A stretch of 64,000 nucleotides of DNA from Hyphomicrobiales bacterium (GCA_930633525.1 CAKNFP010000002.1:1426001-1490000), one strand, 5' to 3'; positions 36,945 to 46,263 are shown, counted from the first letter of the stretch. The notes: generated from the letters alone by a model not told the origin. Program-made: numbers and translations.

Positions 36945-37994
36945 TTAGGTCAGCAGCCATTCCTTGAACCGGAGCGTTAGCTCCTCCGCCTTACCGTTCC
37001 ACCAGACCGGATTGGTAAAGAGGTTGTTCGGATCGTCGATGTTAGGGAGCCACTTGCGAACCGAGGGGTCCACTTGGTCCACCGCGTCGGGGTAGGTCGG
37101 GGCGTCGCCGGTCAGATCGGCGAGCGCGACCTGACGGTCCCTTTTCATCATGAAGTCGAGAAAGCGCATGGCGCTGTCGCGGTTCTTCGTGCCCTTCAGA
37201 GCGCCGGAATAGCCCAGACCGAGGATGTTTTGCTGGAAGGAGTAGTCGATCGGGACGTTCGCCGCCTGGAGATCCTTCACGCGGGTCGTGTAGGTGAAGG
37301 TGAAGTCCACCTCGTTCTGCTGAATCAGCGTGACGGTCTGGGAGGCCGGAGTGATCCAGTGAGTGACGTGGGGCTTCAGGCGGTCGAGCGCTTTGAAGGC
37401 CCGTTCGACATCGCAGGGGTAGACCTGGGAAGGGGGAACGCCGTCGCCCATCAGCGCGATCTCGAGCGTGTCGGTGATGCGGTTGCGCAGGCCGCGCCGG
37501 CCGGGAATGCCCTTGACGTCCCAGAATTCCACCCAGTTCCTGGCAACCTTGCCGTTGAGCCTGTTGGTGGGGAACGCGATCCCGCCCGCATAGACGTTGC
37601 CACCGCAGGCGTATTGATTCCGCGCTGCCGGAATGCAGCCTTCCCTGTGCACGATCGTCTCGTCGACCTCCTCCAGAAGGCCCATACGCGCGGCGTCAAC
37701 GACCCAGGCGTCATTCATGTCGATGATGTCCCATTCGACATCCTTGCTCTCGACCTGAATCTTCATCTTGGCGACGTCGGGGCCTTCGCCATTAATGATC
37801 TCTATGCCGGTGGCTGCGGTGAAGGGATCGTACAGGACCTTGCGCTTCGCTTCGCGGACCGCGCCGCCGAAGTTGGCAATGACCAGCTTCTTCTGCTGAG
37901 CCCAGGCCGGACGGATGTAGGCCGGAGAGGCGATCGCTCCGGCGAGCAGGCCACCAAGGACGGACCGCCGGGACGGCAAGCCTAACTGCTGCAT
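36945..37994 (-). CDS. Periplasmic binding protein, PotD/spermidine-putrescine type, Tat-like signal
   Basis: The 349-residue protein opens with SRRSVLGGLLAGAIASPAYIRPAWAQ, whose twin Arg and following hydrophobic stretch suggest Tat export. The mature part has VIANFGGAVREAKRKVLYDPF, WDIIDMNDAWVVDAARMGLLEE and YAGGIAFPTNRL, typical of PotD-like proteins. It is the first gene of an operon that continues through permeases, ATPase, RraA-like, LldD-like, DUF3604 and DapA-like genes. The enzymes suggest a carboxylic or hydroxy acid as ligand rather than a polyamine; this is inference. Confidence 0.9.
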   Translation of the reverse strand: MQQLGLPSRRSVLGGLLAGAIASPAYIRPAWAQQKKLVIANFGGAVREAKRKVLYDPFTAATGIEIINGEGPDVAKMKIQVESKDVEWDIIDMNDAWVVDAARMGLLEEVDETIVHREGCIPAARNQYACGGNVYAGGIAFPTNRLNGKVARNWVEFWDVKGIPGRRGLRNRITDTLEIALMGDGVPPSQVYPCDVERAFKALDRLKPHVTHWITPASQTVTLIQQNEVDFTFTYTTRVKDLQAANVPIDYSFQQNILGLGYSGALKGTKNRDSAMRFLDFMMKRDRQVALADLTGDAPTYPDAVDQVDPSVRKWLPNIDDPNNLFTNPVWWNGKAEELTLRFKEWLLT

Positions 37995-38523
37995 GTCGTA
38001 GTTCCCCTCTTAATTGCTTATTTGATGGTGCCGGACAGCATGTGGCCAATTTGCTAGTCATACTACGGACGATTTTGGTCCATTTTCCCAGTTTGACGTC
38101 TTTGTGACGGATATTGACAACAAAACGACGAAGTAGCTTCGTGTTGCCCCACCGGTCGAGGCAGGGCGGCATTGCCGGCAAGTCGTGGGCGTGGATCTCA
38201 AGGCCTCCGGTCAGGGCGGCGTGGCGCTTGGAAATTGCCTCTTCGGTCACTCAGATGCTGGTCCTTCTTCGCGGCTGAGATGCCGCGCGCATTGGTCCTG
38301 CGAGGATAAATTCCGGCGTTTGATCTGAATAATCCGGCATAACGACGACATACTGGCTATTATGAGCGGAAGTGGTGCTGGTTGAGCCGCGCGTCGGACG
38401 ACATCCTCATCTGCAACGCACGGGGGCAGCCCCGACACGAGCAGGCGCGACCCTAGCGGCGTCAACGCATGACTCGCAAGGATCGATACGTTCAAACCGC
38501 GAACCAAGCTGGATTTTTCAACA
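37995..38523. other. Divergent intergenic region between PotD-type and GMC genes
   Basis: This 529-base gap must hold the promoters for both flanking transcripts, but I see no clear -35/-10 pair or dyad. A minus-strand frame beginning with GTG near 38250 reads TEEAISKRHAALTGGLEIHAHDLP for about 45 codons before running into the PotD-type gene. It is not recognised and may be a fragment. Confidence 0.4.
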
Positions 38524-40113
38524 GTGCGAGCAGACTATATAATCGTTGGGGCCGGAACCGCAGGCAGCGTTCTCGCGGCGCGGCTGAGCGAGGACGCCAC
38601 CCGGACGGTTCTGATGCTGGAGGCAGGTCCAGACGACCGAGGACTTGGCATACGCATTCCGGCCGGTATCCGAAGCCTGTATCAAAAGGGCAAGTTTCAC
38701 TGGAACTATGTTTCGGCCCCCGAGACATACGCCGAAAATAAGACACTGCCTTACAAGATGGGGCGCGTCGTCGGTGGATCGTCTGCCATCAATGGAATGA
38801 TCTGGGTCAGGGGAAACGCGAAAGACTTCGACGATTGGGAGGCCGCAGGGTGTACCGGCTGGGGTGCCGAAGCCATGCAGAGCATTTTTCGTCGCATCGA
38901 GGCTTGCAAAGAACCGCTTTTCCCGGGCATGGGCCGGGATGGCCGGATCCCGATCACGGTGGGGAAGCCGGAGCGTCAGCCGTTGTCGAAAGCGTTCCTA
39001 GTTGCGGCCAAGCAAGCCGGCGAGAAAATAAACCCTGACTATAACGGGCCGGTCCAGGACGGATTTTGCGCGCTTCAGCGGAACATTCACCGGGGCACTC
39101 GCGGCGATGTTTACGAGGGCTATCTGAAGACGGCAAGAAAAAGGCCGAACCTTCAGATCCTCTCGGGAGCAACGGTCCGCCGCGTTCTGTTCAGCGATAA
39201 GCGCGCGATCGGTGTAGAACTCGCGACCGATAATGGTCCGCATCAGATCTTCGCTGAGCGCGAAGTCATCCTGTGTGCCGGCGCGATCGGCAGCCCGCAG
39301 TTGCTTGAGCTGTCTGGAGTGGGAGCTGGTGAAGTTCTTGCCCGCGCTGGTATCGAGATTGTTCATTCCCTGCCGGGCGTCGGCTCGAATCTTCACACCC
39401 ATCCCGCCGTGACCTTGAAATATGCGTGCTCGCGACCACTTTCGATCAAGTCCGCAACGCATGGGTTCGGGGCGTTCGCGGCGGGTGTTCAATGGCTGAT
39501 CGCCAGGACCGGCCCGGCCTCCACCAGCCATTTCGAGGCGGGTGGTTTTGTCCGAGCCCGGCCGGGTGCTGACCGTCCGGATTGTTTTCTGATATTTCTT
39601 CCACTTCTTGCTGACGACGCTCAGGGCAAAGTTAGCCGTCACGGCTTTCAGGTGTTCATAGATTTGTATGGCGTAAAAAGCAGAGGGGAAACACATATCG
39701 TCAGCAGCAGTATTTCCCATCATCCCAATTTTTTCTTCAACTCGCTCCAGGAAAAGGCTGACGTCGAGGCGCTTGTGTCAGCCTTAGGCATAGCTCGAAA
39801 CATTATAAAACAGCCAGCCCTTCGTGATTTGGTTGATAGTGAACTCAGTCCCGGACTTGAGAAGGTCGATGGGGACGCTCTGGCCAACTGGGTGCGAGCC
39901 AATCTGGGAAGAAGCCACCACCTCGCGGGGTCTTGCAGGATGGGGGAGGCTGCCAACCCCGGCGCTGTCGTCGGACCCGACTTGAAGGTGCACGGACTTG
40001 ACGGTCTGCGCATCGCGGATTGCTCCGTCATGCCATCTGTTACTTCGGGCAATACTCACGCGGTAGCGATCGCCATCGGAGAAAAGGCGGCTGAACTTGT
40101 CTGTAAATCCTAG
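38524..40113 (+). CDS. GMC-family FAD oxidoreductase (choline dehydrogenase-like)
   Basis: The 529-residue flavoprotein begins with the FAD motif YIIVGAGTAGSVLAARLSED. It has GRVVGGSSAINGMIWVRGNAKDFDDW (GMC signature 1, residues about 80-105), EVILCAGAIGSPQLLELSGVG (signature 2), and the C-terminal His/Asn catalytic pair in SHHLAGSCRMG and SGNTHAVAIA. GMC enzymes oxidise alcohols to aldehydes. GTG 38524 is the first start; no clear ribosome site is visible, so a slightly different start is possible. It is divergent from the PotD operon and might supply or process the same compound. Confidence 0.88.
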   Translation: MRADYIIVGAGTAGSVLAARLSEDATRTVLMLEAGPDDRGLGIRIPAGIRSLYQKGKFHWNYVSAPETYAENKTLPYKMGRVVGGSSAINGMIWVRGNAKDFDDWEAAGCTGWGAEAMQSIFRRIEACKEPLFPGMGRDGRIPITVGKPERQPLSKAFLVAAKQAGEKINPDYNGPVQDGFCALQRNIHRGTRGDVYEGYLKTARKRPNLQILSGATVRRVLFSDKRAIGVELATDNGPHQIFAEREVILCAGAIGSPQLLELSGVGAGEVLARAGIEIVHSLPGVGSNLHTHPAVTLKYACSRPLSIKSATHGFGAFAAGVQWLIARTGPASTSHFEAGGFVRARPGADRPDCFLIFLPLLADDAQGKVSRHGFQVFIDLYGVKSRGETHIVSSSISHHPNFFFNSLQEKADVEALVSALGIARNIIKQPALRDLVDSELSPGLEKVDGDALANWVRANLGRSHHLAGSCRMGEAANPGAVVGPDLKVHGLDGLRIADCSVMPSVTSGNTHAVAIAIGEKAAELVCKS

Positions 40114-40494
40114 GAGGTTGAATACTCCCGCTTCATAACATCATCGGGCATCGGAGTGGCTTTGAGTTCATGGGGGCCAAGTGGAGACTTTTAAGGTGAA
40201 AAGCGATGAGAGTGAAGCCAGTATTTCAACCTGGGATTTCGTAAAACATAGTGGGGATCTTTAGTTAGTGGCGAGCTCATCTCTATTCGATCGTTCAGAT
40301 TTTGACATGCCTGATGGCATTGTGTACGAGTGAACCGGTAGCGAAGCGCCGTTTATGCATAGAATATTTGACCAACGGCAGTGTTTCGCTCACCTTAAGG
40401 GGCGCAGAGGCGTTGACCCGCGTCCGGTTTTCTGGACCGGTCTCTGCCGGAAAATTCCAGTTTAGCAGCACGGGCCGCAGACGGGGTTTTCGGC
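40114..40494. other. Intergenic stretch between GMC gene and IS remnants
   Basis: No gene is recognised in these 381 bases. A short dyad (CCGGT...GACCGG near 40429-40445) is visible. The right border is the IS3 OrfA fragment. Confidence 0.4.
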
Positions 40495-40620
40495 ATGAAG
40501 AAGTTGAAGTTCACAGAGTCGCAGACCGCCTTCATTCTACGCAGGGCTGAGGAGGGAACGCTGGTTCCCGGGGCCTATCGGAAGGCAGGCATCAGCGCTT
40601 TCCCTCGATATCAACGATAA
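40495..40620 (+). pseudogene. IS3-family transposase OrfA fragment
   Basis: The 41-codon frame reads KKLKFTESQTAFILRRAEEG, then TLVPGAYRKAGIS, which matches the HTH start of IS3/IS407-type OrfA proteins. It then shifts out of frame and stops. No OrfB partner follows. It differs from OrfA of the neighbouring intact IS3 element, so it is a separate decayed insertion. Confidence 0.65.
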
Positions 40621-40913
40621 AGCTACGTAGATCCTTACCTACCACCACCGCAAGCCAGCCCGCTTCCTCGCAACCACCCTAGTTCGGCTCAGAGCAGCTT
40701 TCCCAAGCCCCGAAGCGGTCACCAGGTCGTACATGCGCAGCTCCCCCAACAGCCGCAGCAGAACTACCCAATGTTGACGCGACTGCCGATCCCGGAAAGT
40801 CTTGGAGGGCAGGGGCCTATCCCCCACACGGGCCAGCTTTCGTCCCCAAACGCTGTCCACCATCCGTCCATCCTTGGCAGAATAGGCTAATCACCCCGCA
40901 AGGTCATGACAGG
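40621..40913. other. Intergenic stretch left of the IS3 element
   Basis: About 290 bases without a recognised gene. A 74-codon frame on the minus strand (40863-40639) has no family motif. It may be the decayed remainder of the IS whose OrfA fragment lies at 40495-40620. Confidence 0.35.
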
Positions 40914-40943
40914 TGGCCTGCTGCCGGTTCTGTGGACGCTCAG

Positions 40944-41804
40944 TTAAGCTAACCCCACCTTCTTTTCGAACTCGACCGGGCTGATATAGCCGATGGTCGA
41001 GTGCCTGCGAACGGCGTTGTAGAAGCGCTCGATGTAATCGAACACATCGGCACGAGCATCGTCGCGTGTCCGGTATACCCTGCCTCTGATGCGCTCGGTT
41101 TTGAGCGAGGAGAAGAAGCTCTCCATCGCGGCGTTGTCCCAGACATTGCCAGAGCGGCTCATTGAGCAGGTGACGCCGTTGTCGGTCATGAGCTTCTGGA
41201 ACGGCTCGCTGGCATACTGGCTGCCCTGGTCAGAATGGTGCAGCAGGGCATCCGGTTTTCCCCGGCGCCAGATCGCCATCATCAGCGCATCGGTCACGAG
41301 CCCGGCGGTCATCTCGGCCTTCATCGACCAACCCACCACACGCCGGGAGAAGAGGTCGATGACGGCTGCAACGTAAAGCCAACCTTCTGCGGTCCAGATG
41401 TAGGTAAAGTCGGCGATCCAGCGTTGGTTGGGCCGTTCGGCGTGGAACTCCCGGTCGAGCGTATTCGGGGCGATGGCCGATCGCCGGCCCTCATCCTTGG
41501 GCAGGTTGCGCCGACGCGGTCTGGCACGCAAAGCCTGGGCGCGCATCAGCCGCTCGATGCGATGCAGGCCGCAATCGATCCCTTCCGCCAGCACGTCCCG
41601 CCAGACGCGCCTGGCACCATAGGTCCGATCCGAACGAAGGAAGCTTGTCCGGACCCTGTTGCCGATCTCCTCGTCGTCGCGTGCTCGACGGCTCGGTGAC
41701 CGGTTGAGCCAGGCATGGAAGCCCGAGCGCGACACATCCAGCGCTTCGCAAAGCCACGCCACCGGCCAGATCCCCCGGTGCTTCGCAATGAACGTGAACC
41801 TCAT
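40944..41804 (-). CDS. IS3-family transposase OrfB (DDE integrase core)
   Basis: The 286-residue protein has an HTH_21-like start (WLCEALDVSRSGFHAWLNR) and the rve integrase core with the DDE residues: WIADFTYI, HHSDQGSQY and AAMESFFSSLKTE. It ends RRHSTIGYISPVEFEKKVGL. Its ATG overlaps the stop of orfA. The functional product is probably the OrfAB fusion made by -1 frameshifting. Confidence 0.92.
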   Translation of the reverse strand: MRFTFIAKHRGIWPVAWLCEALDVSRSGFHAWLNRSPSRRARDDEEIGNRVRTSFLRSDRTYGARRVWRDVLAEGIDCGLHRIERLMRAQALRARPRRRNLPKDEGRRSAIAPNTLDREFHAERPNQRWIADFTYIWTAEGWLYVAAVIDLFSRRVVGWSMKAEMTAGLVTDALMMAIWRRGKPDALLHHSDQGSQYASEPFQKLMTDNGVTCSMSRSGNVWDNAAMESFFSSLKTERIRGRVYRTRDDARADVFDYIERFYNAVRRHSTIGYISPVEFEKKVGLA

Positions 41805-42091
41805 GTCACGTCCTTCGCGAAGTAGGCTGCGGCCTTTTTTAGGATATCGCGCTCCGCCTTGAGCTTGGCCACCTCGCGCCGCAGCTTCTCGATCTCAACC
41901 TGCTCCGGCTTCATCTGGCCGTGGCCGGGAAAGGCCTGCGCTGGATCGGCAGAAAAGAGCTTCACCCATTTGCGCAATTGGTTCTCATGGACATCCAGAT
42001 CCCGAGACGCCTGCGCCACACTCACTCCGCGGTCCTTGATCAGGCGGACCGCCTCGATCTTGAACTCACGCCCAAACTGTCTTCGCCTCAT
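41801..42091 (-). CDS. IS3-family transposase OrfA (HTH) with -1 frameshift signal
   Basis: The 96-residue OrfA has a helix-turn-helix (FKIEAVRLIKDRGVSVAQASRDL, residues 9-31) and a leucine-zipper-like region (EIEKLRREVAKLKAERDILKKA). The heptamer A AAA AAG, read in frame as CTA AAA AAG, lies at 41834-41840 on the minus strand. A -1 slip there continues through an open frame directly into orfB. Confidence 0.92.
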   Translation of the reverse strand: MRRRQFGREFKIEAVRLIKDRGVSVAQASRDLDVHENQLRKWVKLFSADPAQAFPGHGQMKPEQVEIEKLRREVAKLKAERDILKKAAAYFAKDVT

Positions 42092-42398
42092 ACGCCACCT
42101 CCGGTTTCATGAAACACCCAATCTCGGTGTCCACGAAACAGGCAGCAGGCCACAGCCGTTGACAGGCCCGACCGAGAAGAGGAAGGCGAGGTTTAGAGGG
42201 TTGGCCAAGGCGCGCTTCGCCTTCACCTTTGCAGCCCGCCGCCCACAACCTCGTCCGCCTCCCCGAGCTTCTGGCAGCATGCGCGAAGCCGAGAGGCGGT
42301 CGCAGGACCCGATCAGCCAAGGCAGCATCGAAGACGGTCGTCCCCTGGAACGAAATCGCTCCGCTGAGCCTATTTCAGCACCTTGCTAATCACCGCTT

Positions 42399-44003
42399 TT
42401 ATCTGAAGCGAAGGCCGCGATAGTCATTCCTGGCAACTTCGGAGCATATCTGACGATACTTTTTCACGCCGCCTACGTAAGGCATGAAAACCCGCGGCTT
42501 TCCGGGGATATTGGAGCCGTTATACCAGGATGCCGCGTTGGCGAAGAGCGTCCCTTCGGCTTCCGCGTTGACGTGAGCTACCCATTCGCTCTCGCTTCGC
42601 GGTTCTGCATACACCTCGTCGCGGTTGTGCGCGATCATCGTGGACAGCATGTCGCCGAGCCACTCAACATGCTGCTCGATCGACAGGACCATGTTCGACT
42701 TCACCGACGGGCTGCCCGGGCCGGTGATCATGAACATGTTCGGGAAGCCCGATGTCATCAACCCCAGATACGTGCGGGGACCCGCTGCCCATTTCTCGCG
42801 AAGTGAGAGGCCGGCCGCGCCTTGGATGTCGATCTTCAGGATCGAACCCGTCATTGCGTCGAAGCCAGTCGCGAACACCAGGCAATCGAGTTGGTGAAGG
42901 CCGGCACGCGTGCGCACCCCCGAGGCTTCAAGGAACTTGATCGGGTCGTTCCGCAGGTCGACCAGCGACACGTTCGGCCGATTAAAGGTTTCGTAATAAC
43001 CGGAGTGAAGCACCAGACGTTTCGCGCCGAGCGGATAACCCTTTGGGACGAGGCGCTCGGCTGTGTCGCGATCGCGCACGATTTCGCGGATCTTGGCGCG
43101 CACGAATTCGGCTGCATATGCGTTATTCTCTTCGGACGTCATAAGATCCTGGAAAGCGAGCGTGAAGCCCGTTCCCCCATGGAGCCAACGGGCTTCGAAT
43201 TCCGCTTTGCGCGCCTCATCCGAAACCTCATGAATGGAATGCTGGCCCTGGCGATGGATCACTCCCGACTGCGTATTGTGGGCCTGTTCGCGCAGTTCCG
43301 CATAGTTCGCCTTGCAGTGCCGCACTTCTTCTGCGGTCAGCGGCCGGTTTCGCGCCGGCACGCTGAAATGCGGCGTCCGTTGAAACACCGTCAGGTGCTC
43401 CGCCTGCTCGGCGATCGGGGGAATGCATTGCACTCCCGAGGAGCCGGTCCCAATCACGCCTACGCGTTTGCCCGAGAAATCGACGGTATCGCGAGGCCAC
43501 GTTCCGGTGTGGTAGATCGGCCCCTCGAAGTGTTCCAGGTTTGGCAGTTTCGGGATGGTTGCGCTCGAAAGACAGCCCGTCGCAAGGATGAAGAAGCGCG
43601 CCTGTACTGTGCCGCCCCTATCGGTCTGGACCGTCCAAAGGCATCGATCCCTGTCGTAGGTCGCAGCGGTGACGGTGGTCGCCAGCCGGACATCGCGCCG
43701 CAAATCGAGCTTGTCGGCGACATGATTGATATAGTTGAGAATCTCCGGCTGGGTCGCAAAGCGTTCCGACCAATCCCATTCCTGTTGGATCGTTTCACTG
43801 AAGCCATAGGAATACTGCAGGCTTTCAACGTCACAACGCGCGCCAGGGTAGCAGTTCCAGTACCAGGTGCCCCCTATATCGTCGCCACGCTCGAAGGCGA
43901 CCGCGGTCAGACCGAGCTGACGCAATTGCCACAGCATCCGCAGACCGGCGAAGCCTGCGCCAACGACGACGGCGCCGTAATTTGCTTCAGTCATTGCCGT
44001 CAC
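42399..44003 (-). CDS. Baeyer-Villiger-type flavin monooxygenase
   Basis: The 534-residue protein has an N-terminal FAD site GAGFAGLRMLWQLRQLG, then GGTWYWNCYPGARCDVES, the Baeyer-Villiger fingerprint FEGPIYHTGTWP (FxGxxxHxxxWP) and the NADPH site VGVIGTGSSGVQCIPPI. The C-terminal part has DCLVFATGFDAMTG and FMITGPGSPS. Such enzymes insert oxygen next to a ketone to form an ester or lactone using NADPH and O2. It is the last gene of the operon running from 50194, overlapping the CoA-transferase gene by 4 bases, so a keto or cyclic substrate is likely part of this pathway. Confidence 0.92.
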   Translation of the reverse strand: MTAMTEANYGAVVVGAGFAGLRMLWQLRQLGLTAVAFERGDDIGGTWYWNCYPGARCDVESLQYSYGFSETIQQEWDWSERFATQPEILNYINHVADKLDLRRDVRLATTVTAATYDRDRCLWTVQTDRGGTVQARFFILATGCLSSATIPKLPNLEHFEGPIYHTGTWPRDTVDFSGKRVGVIGTGSSGVQCIPPIAEQAEHLTVFQRTPHFSVPARNRPLTAEEVRHCKANYAELREQAHNTQSGVIHRQGQHSIHEVSDEARKAEFEARWLHGGTGFTLAFQDLMTSEENNAYAAEFVRAKIREIVRDRDTAERLVPKGYPLGAKRLVLHSGYYETFNRPNVSLVDLRNDPIKFLEASGVRTRAGLHQLDCLVFATGFDAMTGSILKIDIQGAAGLSLREKWAAGPRTYLGLMTSGFPNMFMITGPGSPSVKSNMVLSIEQHVEWLGDMLSTMIAHNRDEVYAEPRSESEWVAHVNAEAEGTLFANAASWYNGSNIPGKPRVFMPYVGGVKKYRQICSEVARNDYRGLRFR

Positions 44004-45214
44004 CGGGCCACTGCAACGGGCGAGGAATCGCAGGAGATGATACCTTCGCCAAGCAGCGCCACAATCTCCTCGGAGCCATAGCCAAGCTCGCCCGCGATGG
44101 CCTCGCTGTCAGCGCCGACGCGGGGCACGATACACGGCTCATTGAAGCGAATGCCGTCCATCTCCAGGGGCAGTCCCGGCAGAGCGCTGCGCTCGCCGTT
44201 CGGAAACGTAATGGGCGTCATGGCACCCTCCGACAGCATGTGTGGATCCTCGAGCAGTTCGTCCGGCCGCTTGATCGGCGCGAAGGGTAACTTGGCCTGG
44301 CTGCATTTTGCCTCGGCCTCGGCACGAGTCAGAGCGCGAAAGAGGCTGCGGAGCGTGGGCATGAAGGTTTCGCGGGCGGCCACCCGCTTTGCATTGGTGG
44401 CGAGGCGCTCGTCAGCCAACATCGTCGGCTGACCGAATACCTCGCAGAACAGCTGCCATTGCGTATCAGTAACGACGCCAACGAAGATCTGCTGGTTGTC
44501 CGCCGTGTCGAACACGTCATAAATCGCCCAGGCTGAAATACGTTCAGGCATCGGCCGCGCGGCAGCACCGGTCTCGATCTTCTGGGCGATGTGGGGACCA
44601 ACGAGCCAAGCGTTGTTCTCGAAGAGGCCGGCACGCACCAATTGGCCGCGCCCCGTCGATTGCAACTGTCGCAGGGCCGCGAGGATGCCGATAACGGCGA
44701 ACATTCCGCCCATCATGTCGTTGACCGGAGCTCCGGCCCTAAGCGGTCGCCCGGAGGGGCCAGTCATGTAGGCGAGCCCCCCCATCATCTGCACGACCTC
44801 GTCGAGGGCGACGCGGTTTTCGTAAGGGCCCGGTAGAAAGCCCTTCAGCGAGCAATAGATCAGTCGGGGAAATTCCTGTTGCAGGGAGGCATAATCGAGC
44901 CCCAGCGCTTCCAGCGCACCGGGGCGAAAATTCTCCGTGAGCACGTCGGCTTGCCCGATCAGGCGCCGAACCAAAGCCTGTCCCTGCTCAGACTTCATGT
45001 CCACGGCAAGGCTGCGCTTGTTGTGGTTGAAAGTGGAGAAGAACCCGGCTCCGGAGCCCGGCAGGCGGCGTGTGTTGTCGCCCTTACCGATGGGCTCGAC
45101 CTTGATGACATCCGCGCCGAGATAGGCCAGCACGGCGCCGCAGGTCGGCCCCATCACCATATGCGAGAACTCGATGACCTTGATGCCCTCGAGGGGTTTC
45201 ACGGCGGGATTCAT
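44000..45214 (-). CDS. CaiB/BaiF (class III) CoA-transferase
   Basis: The 404-residue protein shows the family-III pattern: LEGIKVIEFSHMVMGPTCGAVLAYLGADVIKVEP at the start and VLTENFRPGALEALGLDYASLQ. The acyl-CoA site has ALDEVVQMMGGLAYMTGPSGRP with the catalytic Asp in ALDEVVQ, and further on EAKCSQAKLPFAPI. It would transfer CoA between carboxylic acids. Four-base overlaps on both sides couple it to the HMGL-like and monooxygenase genes. It likely activates the acid that the HMGL-like enzyme then cleaves. Confidence 0.92.
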   Translation of the reverse strand: MNPAVKPLEGIKVIEFSHMVMGPTCGAVLAYLGADVIKVEPIGKGDNTRRLPGSGAGFFSTFNHNKRSLAVDMKSEQGQALVRRLIGQADVLTENFRPGALEALGLDYASLQQEFPRLIYCSLKGFLPGPYENRVALDEVVQMMGGLAYMTGPSGRPLRAGAPVNDMMGGMFAVIGILAALRQLQSTGRGQLVRAGLFENNAWLVGPHIAQKIETGAAARPMPERISAWAIYDVFDTADNQQIFVGVVTDTQWQLFCEVFGQPTMLADERLATNAKRVAARETFMPTLRSLFRALTRAEAEAKCSQAKLPFAPIKRPDELLEDPHMLSEGAMTPITFPNGERSALPGLPLEMDGIRFNEPCIVPRVGADSEAIAGELGYGSEEIVALLGEGIISCDSSPVAVAR

Positions 45215-46149
45215 GTATGGGCTCCGTTCGAGAAACCCTTGGGCAGGCCGGCTGCCGGAACGTAGCCGTAGAGAAGCTCGTCGGGCAGGCCGCCGAGGAG
45301 TTCGATCCGTGCGGCCATGAGCGCATCGATGTCGATGCCGGTCCGCAAGCCCATCGCCTCGAGCATGAAGACGAGGTCCTCGGTCACGATGTTGCCGGTA
45401 GCGCCTGGAGCATAGGGGCAGCCCCCCATCCCGCCTTGGGACGCGTCGAAAGTGGTGACGCCGGCTTCAATGGCGGCAACGACATTCGCAAGGCCGAGGC
45501 CGCGTGTGTTGTGGAAGTGGGCGCCGCCTGCCTTGTCCCCGAGGCTACGGTGAAGTGCCCTGAACATCCGTCGCACCTGGGCCGGATTCGCATAGCCGAC
45601 GGAGTCGGAAAGCCCGACCGAGTCCGCTCCGGCCCGCGCGCACATCTCGGCCAGCGTGATCACCCATCCTTCATCGACCGAGCCTTCGAGCGTGCAGCCG
45701 AAGGCCGTGGAAAGCCCGACCTCGATCGCAAAGCGCTCGTTGGCTCCAAGGCCGTCGCGGAAACGGCAGATCTGCGCGACTTGCTCGACGGCTTCCTCAG
45801 GTGTCATGTTGATATTCGAACGGCTATGCGCCCGCGAGGCCGAGACCGGGACGGTGACCCGGTGAGCGCCTGCCCGCTGGGCGCGCTCCGCGCCACGCAG
45901 GTTCGGTACCAGAGCCAGCACGGCCAAGCCAGGGATCGAGCGCGCGCCGGCGATCACAGCTTCAGCATCGGCCATGTGTGGCAGGAGGCCGGGGTGAACG
46001 CACGAGCCCACCTCGATCTCGCTCAGACCAGCCTTCGCGAGGGCCGTGATCCAACGAAGCTTCGCTTCGGTCGGCATCGTGCGCCGCAAGATCTGCAGGC
46101 CGTCACGTGGACCCACTTCGCTGACTACGATATCCATCGGCTTACTCAT
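45211..46149 (-). CDS. HMG-CoA-lyase-like enzyme (HMGL family)
   Basis: The 312-residue TIM barrel has VVSEVGPRDGLQ at the start (metal Asp), LSDSVGYANPAQVRRM, the metal His motif HFHNTRGLGLANVVA and the mobile-loop Cys in GGMGGCPYAPGATGNIVTED, all typical of hydroxymethylglutaryl-CoA lyases. GGAGAG precedes two ATGs (46152 and 46149); I take the second for spacing. With the CoA transferase the reaction could be cleavage of a 3-hydroxy-3-methylacyl-CoA (HMG-CoA or citramalyl-CoA type) to a ketoacid and acetyl-CoA. The precise substrate is not determined. Confidence 0.9.
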   Translation of the reverse strand: MSKPMDIVVSEVGPRDGLQILRRTMPTEAKLRWITALAKAGLSEIEVGSCVHPGLLPHMADAEAVIAGARSIPGLAVLALVPNLRGAERAQRAGAHRVTVPVSASRAHSRSNINMTPEEAVEQVAQICRFRDGLGANERFAIEVGLSTAFGCTLEGSVDEGWVITLAEMCARAGADSVGLSDSVGYANPAQVRRMFRALHRSLGDKAGGAHFHNTRGLGLANVVAAIEAGVTTFDASQGGMGGCPYAPGATGNIVTEDLVFMLEAMGLRTGIDIDALMAARIELLGGLPDELLYGYVPAAGLPKGFSNGAHT

Positions 46150-46152
46150 CAT

Positions 46153-46263
46153 GAGGCTCTCCGCCGCGACGTCATGGCCTTGCATCTTGGATGCAAGTGT
46201 TATCTTGGTGTCTTCTTGTTTTGAAGAATTATTTATTATGTTATAATATATGCTCAGCAACAA
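46153..46263. promoter_or_regulatory. AT-rich gap between transporter ATPase and HMGL gene
   Basis: The 111 bases between the ATPase stop and the HMGL start are far more AT-rich than the genes around them. They contain a short dyad TTCTT - 6 bases - AAGAA at 46213-46228 and TATAAT-like hexamers. This suggests an internal promoter or operator that separates transport from catabolic genes. Confidence 0.45.

Larger units (their letters stand above)
40914..42152 (-). mobile_element. IS3-family insertion sequence, apparently intact (1239 bp)
   Basis: Terminal inverted repeats of 24 bp with three mismatches begin TGGCCTGCTGCC at 40914 and, inward from 42152, TGGCCTGCTGCC again. Between them lie overlapping orfA and orfB with a slippery heptamer, the standard IS3 layout. 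A clear target duplication is not visible at the edges. Similar OrfB sequence occurs as a fragment at 15061-15175, so related elements have moved within this replicon. The 246 bases right of the element hold no recognised gene. Confidence 0.85.

Noticed and set aside
42822..44081. 419-codon plus-strand open frame
   Set aside because: Antisense to the Baeyer-Villiger monooxygenase gene, which has unmistakable motifs.
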